This document shows positions 44,195-52,874 of a DNA stretch of 64,000 bases, piece after piece. A program made the translations under genes and the position numbers. Below the pieces are notes generated by a model. That model was not told the origin of the DNA. It saw only the letters and a list, made by a program, of their open reading frames with translations, and did no database searches. The stretch lies in contig JABARQ010000001.1 of NCBI GenBank assembly GCA_019186985.1, positions 99,850-163,849 on the forward strand, read 5' to 3'. The number at the start of each line of letters is the position of its first letter. Position 1 is the stretch's first letter. Origin of the DNA: Prosthecobacter sp. (GTDB lineage Bacteria; Verrucomicrobiota; Verrucomicrobiia; Verrucomicrobiales; Verrucomicrobiaceae).

Positions 44195-45169
44195 ATGAAC
44201 CTTCCCATCCGTCCTCGTCGCAATCGTCAGTCGGCCGCCATCCGCGACCTGGTTCGTGAGACCGGCCTGACGCCCGGTCATCTGATTTACCCGCTGTTTC
44301 TCCAGGAGGGGCATGAGAACACGCCGATCGAGGCCATGCCCGGCTGTCAGCGCTGGTGCGTGGAGGATCTGGTGAAGGAGGCGGGAGAGGCCCATGCCCT
44401 GGGAGTGCCTGCGGTGGTGCTGTTCCCGCGCATTCCTGATGAGCTGAAGACCCGCGGTGCTGAAGAGTGTCATCATGACGGCGGGCTGGTGCCCCGGGCC
44501 ATCCGTGCGCTGAAGGCGGCCCACCCGGGCCTGACGGTCATCACGGACGTGGCGCTCGATCCCTACAACAGCGACGGTCATGACGGCCTGGTCGCCGACG
44601 ACGGGCGCATCCTGAACGATGAAACCGTGGAGGTGCTCTGCCGCCAGGCGGCCTGTCATGCACGGGCCGGTGCGGACATCGTGGCGCCGAGCGACATGAT
44701 GGACGGGAGGGTGGCCGCGCTGCGCTCGGCGCTGGACGAGGCCGGGTTTAACCAAGTGTCGATCATGAGCTACACGGCGAAGTATGCGAGCGCCTACTAC
44801 GGCCCCTTCCGCGGCGCGCTGGACTCGGCTCCGAAGGCCGGTGACAAGAAGACCTACCAGATGGATCCGGCGAACGTCCGCGAGGCGCTGCGCGAGGCGG
44901 CGCTGGACGAGGCCGAGGGTGCGGACATCCTGATGGTGAAGCCTGCGGGCCCCTATCTGGACATCATCGCCAGGATTCGTGAGGCGACGACGCTGCCGGT
45001 CGCGGCCTACCAGGTCAGCGGCGAGTACCTGATGATCAAGGCGGCGGCGGCCTCGGGCTGGCTGGATGAGGAGAAGGTCATGATGGAGTCGCTGCTCGGC
45101 ATCCGTCGTGCGGGTGCTGACATGATCCTGACTTACTTTGCCAAGCAGGTGGCGCGGAAGATGGCGTGA
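44195..45169 (+). CDS. hemB: delta-aminolevulinic acid dehydratase (porphobilinogen synthase)
   Basis: A 324-residue enzyme that condenses two 5-aminolevulinate molecules to porphobilinogen, the second committed step of tetrapyrrole synthesis. Both active-site lysines are visible: K196 in SYTAKYASAYYGPFR and K249 in ILMVKPAGPYLD. The metal loop reads TDVALDPYNSDGHDG, the aspartate-rich variant typical of magnesium-type rather than zinc-type enzymes. The ATG at 44195 fits the family start (NLPIRPRRNRQ). It feeds siroheme for NirA and haem for cytochromes elsewhere. Confidence 0.95.
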   Translation: MNLPIRPRRNRQSAAIRDLVRETGLTPGHLIYPLFLQEGHENTPIEAMPGCQRWCVEDLVKEAGEAHALGVPAVVLFPRIPDELKTRGAEECHHDGGLVPRAIRALKAAHPGLTVITDVALDPYNSDGHDGLVADDGRILNDETVEVLCRQAACHARAGADIVAPSDMMDGRVAALRSALDEAGFNQVSIMSYTAKYASAYYGPFRGALDSAPKAGDKKTYQMDPANVREALREAALDEAEGADILMVKPAGPYLDIIARIREATTLPVAAYQVSGEYLMIKAAAASGWLDEEKVMMESLLGIRRAGADMILTYFAKQVARKMA

Positions 45170-45171
45170 GT

Positions 45172-46101
45172 TCAAGGCTTGGGCCGGTTGGCCAGAAGCT
45201 TCTGGAACTCCGCCAGGGCGCTCAGGATTTCCTCGCTGCGGGGACGGGGTGAAAGCTCCCAGACCAGGGGCACGCCGGCAGGAACCAGCGGCAGCAGGCG
45301 GGTGAAATCCACACCGCCGGTGCTCAACGGCACGCGGTGGTCGCGTGCAGGCCATTCCACATCATGGACATGGCAGCCGAGCAGTCTGGGGGCGGTTTCG
45401 CACAGGTAGATTTCATGGTCGAGCAGGGCCAGGTTGGCCTGGCGCTGGACATGGCCGAAGTCATGCCAGGCGCCGACCCAGGGGCAGTCCTGATACTCCT
45501 TGAGCAGAAGCGCCATCTCCCGCTGGTTGGGGATCTGTTCGTAATGGCTGCGGGTTTCGATGCCCGCCTTCACGCCCTGTTTTTCACATTCCGGGATGAT
45601 GGCATCGAGGGCGGCGCGCACCCAGGACAGGTACTTGTCCCGGGCCTTCTCACGTTCGGTCACCAGCCTCAGCTTGGTTTCCGTGAATTGTTTGGAGTAC
45701 AGACCGCCGGCCTTGGCCAGTGCTTCGAGGCGTGCGGTGAGTGACTTCATGCGGACGCTGCCCATGTGCAGAACCACACGGTCCGCACCGAAGCGGTTCG
45801 CCATCTCCAGGGTTTTCTGGGTGAGGTTGATGGCGCGCTCACGTTCCGAGGGCCTGGCCGAGGTGAACTCGAACACGTCCGGGGCGTCCATCGCGACTTC
45901 AACGGGCGGCGGGCAGAAGTTGTGCAGGCTGGAGACCCTGATCTCGCCTGCCTTCACCGCATCAAGCAGGCCCGGCAGAAGGGTGATCCTGGTGCCGTGG
46001 CTGATCTCGATCCATTCAAAGCCGAGTTCGCGGGCCTCGCGGGCCACCTGGCGGCCATCCTGGTGCCGCTGGCCGTTCCAGCTGGTGGAGAGTGAAAGCA
46101 T
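45172..46101 (-). CDS. sugar phosphate isomerase/epimerase family TIM barrel
   Basis: A 309-residue protein of the xylose-isomerase-like TIM barrel (AP endonuclease 2) superfamily. It begins MLSLSTSWNG and shows metal-ligand-like segments along the strands: VVLHMGSV, KAGIETRSHYEQIP, VGAWHDFGHVQ and HVHDVEW. The ATG at 46101 is preferred to the GTG at 46128, which would overlap the upstream gene. It converges with hemB, with only two bases between stop codons. The substrate is unknown. Confidence 0.85.
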   Translation of the reverse strand: MLSLSTSWNGQRHQDGRQVAREARELGFEWIEISHGTRITLLPGLLDAVKAGEIRVSSLHNFCPPPVEVAMDAPDVFEFTSARPSERERAINLTQKTLEMANRFGADRVVLHMGSVRMKSLTARLEALAKAGGLYSKQFTETKLRLVTEREKARDKYLSWVRAALDAIIPECEKQGVKAGIETRSHYEQIPNQREMALLLKEYQDCPWVGAWHDFGHVQRQANLALLDHEIYLCETAPRLLGCHVHDVEWPARDHRVPLSTGGVDFTRLLPLVPAGVPLVWELSPRPRSEEILSALAEFQKLLANRPKP

Positions 46102-46124
46102 GGCTTCGCCAGAAAGTCCGAAGC

Positions 46125-47027
46125 TCACTTGTCGACGATGTTCATCTCCTGGGCCGCAGGCATGGAGAGCGTCCAGGCGGTCTTGTCCGCCGAGGGGGCC
46201 TGGGAGCCCTTGTATTCGTAATGGAAGACCCGGTTTCCCTTTTCCCCCCTGGCCTCAGGCTTGGTGAACATGTCCACGACGAGCACGGGCTCGACCTCCT
46301 TCGGCACGTCCAGCCTCTTCACCTTCAACTGGATGCTGTTGCCGCCATTGCGCAGGCCGCCGGTGAGGAAAAGCCGGATGATGCTGTCGTTCACAAAGTG
46401 CTCCTGGCCGTTGACGATCAGGGTGGTTTCGTAACCGATGGACTGCAGGGTGCAGCCGGTGATGTGATCCGGCACAGGCGCCAGGGGTGGCGGGGCCGGG
46501 GCTTTTCCCGGGGGGGTGAATTCCGGCAGGTCGAGGAAGTCGGGCGGTTCACCCGCCAGCAGCTTTGCCCGGCGCTCCGGCTGCGTGGAAAGCTGGATGA
46601 GCTTGCTGCTGTCGAACTTCCAGGCGCCGTTTTCGCGGAAGAACTTCAGCATGAGCAGGTTCTCGGGGATGACATCCGGCGCGTCCCCCATGTTCACCTT
46701 GCCAAAGTAGAGCAGGTGGGCGGTGTCACCCACGGCCTGGGCTTCAAGCAGGCGCAGGCCGCGGGTTTCGGCCGGGGCCAGCATGGTGTCGAAGACGGAC
46801 TTGGGAAAGGCGAGCCCCTGGCTGATGACCATGTTCCGGGTGATGACCTGGCGGTGCATGGTGATGGAGGAGGCCCAGTCCTTGGCGTCCCGGGCCTCCA
46901 CGGCCGAACGCCAGCGGGCATAGGCCAGTTCAAGGGCTGGACGGACCTCCTCGCCGGATTGGGCGGGGAGGGAGGCGGCGCAGGTCAGGCAGGCGAGTAC
47001 GAGCAACAGTGGCTGGCGGAGTGACAT
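46125..47027 (-). CDS. secreted protein, unknown function
   Basis: A 300-residue protein with a signal peptide (MSLRQPLLLVLACLTC, cleavage near residue 22). The first 150 residues are helical with SITMHRQVITRNMV and end with KFFRENGAWKFDSS, a pattern reminiscent of NTF2-like folds. A proline-rich linker then leads to a beta-rich C-terminal domain. No catalytic motif is recognised. It lies 23 bp upstream of the TIM-barrel gene and probably shares a transcript. Confidence 0.65.
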   Translation of the reverse strand: MSLRQPLLLVLACLTCAASLPAQSGEEVRPALELAYARWRSAVEARDAKDWASSITMHRQVITRNMVISQGLAFPKSVFDTMLAPAETRGLRLLEAQAVGDTAHLLYFGKVNMGDAPDVIPENLLMLKFFRENGAWKFDSSKLIQLSTQPERRAKLLAGEPPDFLDLPEFTPPGKAPAPPPLAPVPDHITGCTLQSIGYETTLIVNGQEHFVNDSIIRLFLTGGLRNGGNSIQLKVKRLDVPKEVEPVLVVDMFTKPEARGEKGNRVFHYEYKGSQAPSADKTAWTLSMPAAQEMNIVDK

Positions 47028-47230
47028 GGCTTTCACAGTAACGGGGCAAGGCTTCGGGTGAAGCTGAATTTCAGCCGTTTGAAAAGCGGCCTCGCGGTGC
47101 ATGAACGGACTGCCCCGGGCTGAAATCTGGGATTGCCATGAATCGGTGCGGTTTGTTAGGCTTCCCCAATTCCGCTCCCCCCCGGCGGATGGTCAGGCTG
47201 AAGTTCAACCTCTCACCCAAGATCATCGCC

Positions 47231-47548
47231 ATGCTGACACCCGCAGACATTGCCGAACACGGAGAACGCCATGTGGAGCGCTGGCTGACCGAGCAGGGCT
47301 ACCGCTGCTACCACAACACCCAGCGCCAGGGCACCCGCGACCTGGAGGCCCGCAGCGCTGACAACAACATGCTGGTGCATGTGCTGTCCCACCTCGAATC
47401 CGTCCAGGCTCCGTCCCTGGGCCAGAGCGAGCATGACAGCGTCTGCTCACGGGCCTTCATGCTCGGCTTTGACGCCTGGCTGGCGGAGATCAGCATCGAC
47501 CGCCACGGCGACCAGGTGGGGGACATCCACTGGAAACAGCTTGGCTGA
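47231..47548 (+). CDS. small hypothetical protein, possible nuclease-fold relic
   Basis: A 105-residue protein. The segment ERHVERWLTEQGYRCYHN, followed by GTRDLEA and a hydrophobic strand LVHVLS, resembles the early helix-strand pattern of PD-(D/E)XK nucleases, but the E-x-K triad is not intact, so activity is doubtful. Starts at 47231 (after a purine-rich stretch), 47189 and 47138 are all possible; the first is chosen as the most protein-like. It converges with the cardiolipin synthase gene, 15 bp apart. Confidence 0.5.
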   Translation: MLTPADIAEHGERHVERWLTEQGYRCYHNTQRQGTRDLEARSADNNMLVHVLSHLESVQAPSLGQSEHDSVCSRAFMLGFDAWLAEISIDRHGDQVGDIHWKQLG

Positions 47549-47563
47549 CCGGCAGGATGCCCG

Positions 47564-49000
47564 TCACAGGACGGGGATGAAGAGCCGCGCGAACCCGTTG
47601 CGCAGCCGCTCGGGCATGGGCAGCCCCTCCAGGGTCGCCTCGCTGACCTCGGTGCTTTCCTGCTGCTTCCGGCTGAAGATTTCAAACAGGCGCTGGTTCA
47701 GGTCCTGGGAGTGGCAGGCGACGTTGAATTCAAAGTTGAGCCGCAGGCTGCGTGGGTCCCAGTTGGTCGATCCGATGAAGGACCAGCCGTCGTCAATGAG
47801 CAGCATCTTGGAATGGTCGAAGGGCGGGGGGGATTCATAGATGCGGCAGCCGGCGTGCAGAAGCTCGGGATAAAGGGTCTGCGCCGCCCAGGAGACAAAC
47901 GGGATGTTGTTGCGGGCCGGGGTGACGATGATGACCTCGACGCCGCGGGTCGAACAGAGCTTGAGGGCGGCCATGAGGATGGAGGTGGGCAGGAAGTAGG
48001 GGGTCAGCAGGCAGACGCGCTGCCGGGCCGCATTCAAGGCGGCAAAAAGAGCCGTGGGCATGACTTCAAAATCCTCGTCCGGACCATCGACGACCCCCAG
48101 GGCATGCACGCTTCCCACGGACGTGATGTCGGGAAACCAGGACGGGCCTTCGAGGGGTTCGCCGGCGCAGAATGTCCAGTCCTCGGCAAAGGCGCGCTGA
48201 AGCTGGGCCACGACGGGGCCCCGGAGCCGGAAGTGAATGTCCTGCACGGGATGACCTGGATTGCGTGCCAGCATGTTGCCCTCGCGGATGTTCATGCCGC
48301 CCGTGAAGCCGGTCACGCCGTCGACGATCAGCAGCTTCTTGTGATTGCGCAGGTTCAGGGTCAGGAGGCGAAGGATGAAGCGGTTCGGCATGAAGCGCCG
48401 CACCGGCACGCCCAGGGAGGCGAGGACTCGAGTCACCGGCGGCCAGGAATAGCGGGTGCCTGCGTCATCGACGATGACCCGCACCTGAATGCCGCGACGG
48501 TGGGCTTCCGCCAGGGCGGAGACAAATTCAGCGCCGATGCCTTCGGCTTCAAAGATGTAGCTGGACAGAGCGATGCTCTGCCTGGCGCTGCGGATGGCTT
48601 CAAGCATGGCGGGCATGGCCTCATCGCCGTTGAGGAGAGGAATGACCTCATTGTCCGGGGTGAAGTTGAACCTGGAGATGCGGTCCAGCGCCACGGCCAG
48701 CCCGCAGTCACGTTCGGCCAGCACGGGATCGCTTTGAACAAACAGCGGGCACTGGGGCGGTGGGTCGCGATAGGCCGGGCCGATGCTGCCGCGGTAGAGA
48801 CGCCCTTTGCGGCGGATGAAGTTGATGCCCAGCAGGGCGTAAAGGCAGGGGCCTATCAGGGGTGAAAGCAGGATCAGTGCGGCCCAGAACCCGGCGGAAC
48901 GATGATCCTTCTGATGCACCAGCAGGTGCAGCATGGCAAGCAGGCCCAGGACAAGCGCCGTCAGGGGCAGCACCGTCGAGAGGAGGTGGATGTCAGGCAT
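47564..49000 (-). CDS. cls: cardiolipin synthase, phospholipase D family
   Basis: A 478-residue membrane enzyme. Two N-terminal hydrophobic helices (about residues 5-25 and 35-58) form the anchor, followed by two HKD motifs: HKKLLIVDG near residue 229 and HSKMLLIDDGWSFIGSTN near residue 395. It joins two phosphatidylglycerol molecules (or PG with another donor) into cardiolipin in the inner membrane. Length and layout match bacterial ClsA. Its start is 39 bp downstream of the stop of the coiled-coil cytochrome gene on the same strand. Confidence 0.93.
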   Translation of the reverse strand: MPDIHLLSTVLPLTALVLGLLAMLHLLVHQKDHRSAGFWAALILLSPLIGPCLYALLGINFIRRKGRLYRGSIGPAYRDPPPQCPLFVQSDPVLAERDCGLAVALDRISRFNFTPDNEVIPLLNGDEAMPAMLEAIRSARQSIALSSYIFEAEGIGAEFVSALAEAHRRGIQVRVIVDDAGTRYSWPPVTRVLASLGVPVRRFMPNRFILRLLTLNLRNHKKLLIVDGVTGFTGGMNIREGNMLARNPGHPVQDIHFRLRGPVVAQLQRAFAEDWTFCAGEPLEGPSWFPDITSVGSVHALGVVDGPDEDFEVMPTALFAALNAARQRVCLLTPYFLPTSILMAALKLCSTRGVEVIIVTPARNNIPFVSWAAQTLYPELLHAGCRIYESPPPFDHSKMLLIDDGWSFIGSTNWDPRSLRLNFEFNVACHSQDLNQRLFEIFSRKQQESTEVSEATLEGLPMPERLRNGFARLFIPVL

Positions 49001-49039
49001 GGGGAGGAACTATCCGCCGTCATGCCTGAAGGGCAAACC

Positions 49040-52000
49040 TCACTTCGGCAGCATGGTGAAATACTGGGACTCCAGCTGCTTCACCTTGGCGCGCAGGGGT
49101 TCAAGCTGGGGCTGCAGCTTGGTGAGCTCGGCATTGATTTCAGCCAGGTTCTTGTCGCGCACGGGCTGGTCCTTTTCCGCCGCGGCGATGGCGGCCTCGG
49201 CCCCGGCTTTTTTCGCCTTGGTGGCTTCAAGCACTTCGGTGGCCTTGGCGACCTCGGCCTTCTTGGCCTCAGCAATCTTCACCTCGGCCTCCAGCTTGGC
49301 GCGTGCGTCGGCAAAGGCCTTTTCGACCGGCGGCAGCGCGGCCTTGAGGGCGGCCACCTGCTCGTTCAGCGGCTTTGCCTTGGCGGCAAATTCAGCCTCC
49401 AGGGCGGCGGGAACGGCAAGCTTGTCAGCCCTTGCCTTTTCCTGCGCGGCAATCTCCTTGCTGATGCTCTCGTGCTGGCCCCGGGTCGGGGCGGCTGCCT
49501 TGTTGGCGGCCTCCAGCTCAGCCCTGGACTTCACGAGGGCGGTCTCAAGCTGCTTGGCGGTCTTGTCGGCGTTGCCGAGGTCGTTCTTCGACTTGGCCAG
49601 GGCCTGCCTGGAAGCAGCGAGGGCCTTGTCGGCTTCGGCGCGTGCGCTGCGGCGGGTGTCGAGGTCGGACTGCACGCCGCCCAGCTTCATGGCGGATTCT
49701 GCGGCGGCCTTTTCCACTTCGGCAAGCTTGGCGCGTGCATCTGCAAGAGCCTTTTCCATGTCGGGCGTGGCCTTGTTCTGCGCCTTGGCGTCATTGAGGG
49801 CCTTCTCAGTCCTGGCGACTTCCTGACGTGCGGGATTCATGCTGCGACCGGCGTCGGCAGTGGCGCGCTGGACTTCGCTCACGGCCTTTTCAGCCGTTTC
49901 GACGTCGGCTTTCGCCTTGGCGAGGGCGGCTTCGGCATCCTTCACGGCTTTCTCCTGGGCGGGAAGCGTGGGGGTGAGGTCGGCGATGGTTTTTTGGGCG
50001 GCGGCGAGCTTGCCTTCCTGAGCGGCGACATCAGCCTGCTTGCTCTTCACCTTTTCCTCAGGACCTTTGAGCTTGGCGGCGACTTCACCGAGCTTCTTCT
50101 TCAGGCCTTCGACGGCCTTGGCGATGTCATCAGCGGCCTTCTTTGCGGCAGCGCTGCCGTCATCACGGATCTTGGCAAGGGCGGCGACTTCGGCTTCGCG
50201 TGCAGCGAGGGTTTTCTTCGCCTCGTCCAGCTTCGCGGCAGCGGCGCTGTCGGCGGTCTTGGTGGGCTTGATGGCCTCCTCGATCCCGGCAAGCTCGGCC
50301 TTGAGCTTGTTCAGCGTGGCCTCGTTCTGCGGCAGCAGGTTGACCGCTTCGGCAAGCGCCTTCTTCGAAGCTTCGATCTTGGCGAGGTTGGCCACCTTGG
50401 CCTCCTCGTTCTCCTTCTTGGCGGCCGTGTAGTCGTTGACGCTGCCCTCCAGCTTGGCCAGGTTTTCCTTCTCGGCGAGCACGCCGACGTTGAACTGGGC
50501 GGCGCGCAGGACGGTGGGCAGCTTCTGCAGGACGTTGATTTCATCGCTGGCCAGCCTGGCGGCGAGCTGGGCGGAGGCGAGGTTGGCCCGGCCGGTGGCG
50601 ACGTCGGACTCGGCTTTCTTGATGCGGTCAGGGCCGGCCTTGACCAGGGCGGGCAGCTTGGCCAGCTCGGCCTTTTTGGCGGCGATGCCTTCGCCCAGGG
50701 ACTTCACCTTGGAGGTGGTCTCGGCGATCAGCTTGTCGAGATCGGCGACCGGGGCGGGGGCTGTGCCAAGTTCAGCCTTGGCCTTGTTCACAGCGGCGGC
50801 GCCCTGCTCGATCTTGGCCCGGGCGGCGGCAAGCTTCTGCTGCTCGGCCTTGGCTGCGTTCAGCTTTCCTTCCAGCTCCTTCACCTTGCCGGTCAGGGCG
50901 GCGTCACCGGCCTTGGCGGCCAGCTCTTTCTTCGCGGCCTCCAGGGCGGCTCCGGCATCGGCGACGCTCTTGTCGGCGGCGGCGACCTTCGGGGCTTCGG
51001 CATTGGCGCCAGCGAGTTCTTTTTCCAGCTGGGCAAGCCTGGCGGCCTTTTCGGCATGGGCCTTGATGGCGGCAACACGCGCCTTGTGGTCGGCGAGGGC
51101 TTTTTCCAGGGCCTGCTTCGCTGCGGCGAGCGCCTTTTCTTCATTGGCGATCTCACCCGGGTAGGCCTTGGAGCGACGTTCGTTTTCCGCCGCTTCGGCA
51201 CGCGCCTTGGCGAGGTTTTCATCGCGATGCCTGGCATCCTCCTCAGCCTTCTTTGCGGCGTCCTGGAGGGCGGGAAGCTTGGCGACGAGTTCGGTGGCGC
51301 GCTTTTCCGCCTCGACGATGCGCTGGGCGATGAGCGGCGGGTTGCTGGTGAGCTGACCGACCTCGGTCATCTTTTCCTGGAGCGTCAGCACCTTGATCTC
51401 GCCGCGCCAGTTGGAGCTGACGCAGGTCTTGCCGTCGTGCAGGGCGACGACCTTGGCGACGATGTCGCCCTGGCTTGCGGCCTCGGCCTTCTTGTTGCCA
51501 TTGGCGTCCCAGAGGCGGACGAGGCCGTCATCTCCGCAGGAGACGATCAGGCCTTCGGGCGTGAAGGAGACGGACTGCACGCCACCGCCATGGGCGGCCC
51601 AGTTCTTGACCTGCTTGCCCTCGTTCATCTCCCAGACGGAGATGGTGCCGTCCTTGGAGCAGGAGGCGAGAAGGTTGGAGTCGGCACGCCAGGCGAGGTC
51701 ATTGCAGGCGGCCTTGTGCTGGCCGAGGATGTAGAATTCACCGCCGTTGCTGGCCTCCCAGACCATGACGTTGCCGTTGCGGTCGGCGGTGGCGAGAAGC
51801 ACGCCATCGGGGCTGAACTTGGTGCCGAGCACCCATTCGGTGTGCTTGGAGATGGTGTACAATTCTTCGCCGGTGCTGCTGTCGTAGCACTTTACCTTCT
51901 TGGAGGTGCAGCCGATGGCGATCATCTTGTGATCGGGGCTGATGTCGGCGGCCATGGCCTGGTCGAACTCCTTGCCGACCTCGATCATGCGTTTGCCGGT

Positions 52001-52723
52001 CTTGACGTCCCAGACGACGGCATGGCCGAGCTTCCCACCGCGGCCGCCGCCCATGACGAGCAGGCTGCCGTTGCGGCTGAACTGAAGGGTTCGGGCATAA
52101 CCTTCCGTGTAGGGGAAGATGCCGGCGAGCTGGCGGGTGTCTGTGTCGTAAAGCAGGATCTGCTTCGGAGCGGCGACGGCCACGAGGGAGGTCCAGGGAC
52201 TGGCGGCCATGGCGGTGACGGCCGTTGTTCGCGGTGTCACGACGACGGGCTCAAGAAGCACATGCTCCGGCTTGGCGATCGGCCCTTCAGGCTTGCCGCT
52301 GGTGACGGCGACGGCCATGTCCACCTTGGGCTTGCTGGATTTTTTGGCGATGCTGCTCTTGGTCTCAAGCAGGCCGCCTGTGACCCACTTGGCGAGAATT
52401 TCGAGCTCCTTGGCATTGAGCGGGGAGCCTTCCGGCGGCATGAAGGGCTCCTCCTTCTTGGCGCAGGTGGTCCAGAGTCGTGAGCCGTCCGGATTGCCGG
52501 CATCGACGACCGTGCCGCCTCCGCCGCCCGCCATGACGGCGCCGAAGCTGGTCAGGTCGAGGTCGCCCTTCTTCTTGTCCGGGTTGTGGCAGGAGAAGCA
52601 CTTGTTCTCCAGCAGGGGCTTGATGTGGTCCTCATAAGTGACCTTTTCCGCGTCCTGGGCGAGCAGGGCGGTGGAGGTGAGGGACAGGGAGGCGAGGGTG
52701 GTGAAGACGTGACGGGGCGTCAT
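49040..52723 (-). CDS. exported PSCyt1-type cytochrome c / WD40 / giant coiled-coil protein
   Basis: A 1227-residue protein. A signal peptide (1-22) is followed by a Planctomycete-type cytochrome c domain with haem site CFSCH (42-46) and MPPEG near residue 95 as the probable sixth ligand. Several WD40 repeats follow (about residues 160-450), recognisable by repeated 'FSPDG' and 'S-x-D-G-T-I-x-V-W' patterns. From about 455 to the end lies a very long Ala/Lys/Glu coiled coil. It may tether the haem/propeller head away from the membrane or cell wall. The role is unknown; the domain order is typical of Verrucomicrobiota/Planctomycetota. Confidence 0.87.
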   Translation of the reverse strand: MTPRHVFTTLASLSLTSTALLAQDAEKVTYEDHIKPLLENKCFSCHNPDKKKGDLDLTSFGAVMAGGGGGTVVDAGNPDGSRLWTTCAKKEEPFMPPEGSPLNAKELEILAKWVTGGLLETKSSIAKKSSKPKVDMAVAVTSGKPEGPIAKPEHVLLEPVVVTPRTTAVTAMAASPWTSLVAVAAPKQILLYDTDTRQLAGIFPYTEGYARTLQFSRNGSLLVMGGGRGGKLGHAVVWDVKTGKRMIEVGKEFDQAMAADISPDHKMIAIGCTSKKVKCYDSSTGEELYTISKHTEWVLGTKFSPDGVLLATADRNGNVMVWEASNGGEFYILGQHKAACNDLAWRADSNLLASCSKDGTISVWEMNEGKQVKNWAAHGGGVQSVSFTPEGLIVSCGDDGLVRLWDANGNKKAEAASQGDIVAKVVALHDGKTCVSSNWRGEIKVLTLQEKMTEVGQLTSNPPLIAQRIVEAEKRATELVAKLPALQDAAKKAEEDARHRDENLAKARAEAAENERRSKAYPGEIANEEKALAAAKQALEKALADHKARVAAIKAHAEKAARLAQLEKELAGANAEAPKVAAADKSVADAGAALEAAKKELAAKAGDAALTGKVKELEGKLNAAKAEQQKLAAARAKIEQGAAAVNKAKAELGTAPAPVADLDKLIAETTSKVKSLGEGIAAKKAELAKLPALVKAGPDRIKKAESDVATGRANLASAQLAARLASDEINVLQKLPTVLRAAQFNVGVLAEKENLAKLEGSVNDYTAAKKENEEAKVANLAKIEASKKALAEAVNLLPQNEATLNKLKAELAGIEEAIKPTKTADSAAAAKLDEAKKTLAAREAEVAALAKIRDDGSAAAKKAADDIAKAVEGLKKKLGEVAAKLKGPEEKVKSKQADVAAQEGKLAAAQKTIADLTPTLPAQEKAVKDAEAALAKAKADVETAEKAVSEVQRATADAGRSMNPARQEVARTEKALNDAKAQNKATPDMEKALADARAKLAEVEKAAAESAMKLGGVQSDLDTRRSARAEADKALAASRQALAKSKNDLGNADKTAKQLETALVKSRAELEAANKAAAPTRGQHESISKEIAAQEKARADKLAVPAALEAEFAAKAKPLNEQVAALKAALPPVEKAFADARAKLEAEVKIAEAKKAEVAKATEVLEATKAKKAGAEAAIAAAEKDQPVRDKNLAEINAELTKLQPQLEPLRAKVKQLESQYFTMLPK

Positions 52724-52874
52724 GGGGGGATTGGGTCAGCCGAAAATACGTGACGAGTCCGCACAGCCTTTCGAACGACCCTCACAGGAAAACCAGGGCT
52801 CATGCAGGGTCTTTATGTTACACAATAGGTTAAGCTTGCCTTTATCGGCCTGACCCGCCATGCCGGGCCGGTTC

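Noticed and set aside
48902..52483. 1193-codon plus-strand open frame
   Set aside because: Antisense to the cytochrome/WD40/coiled-coil gene; glycine/leucine-rich shadow without domains.
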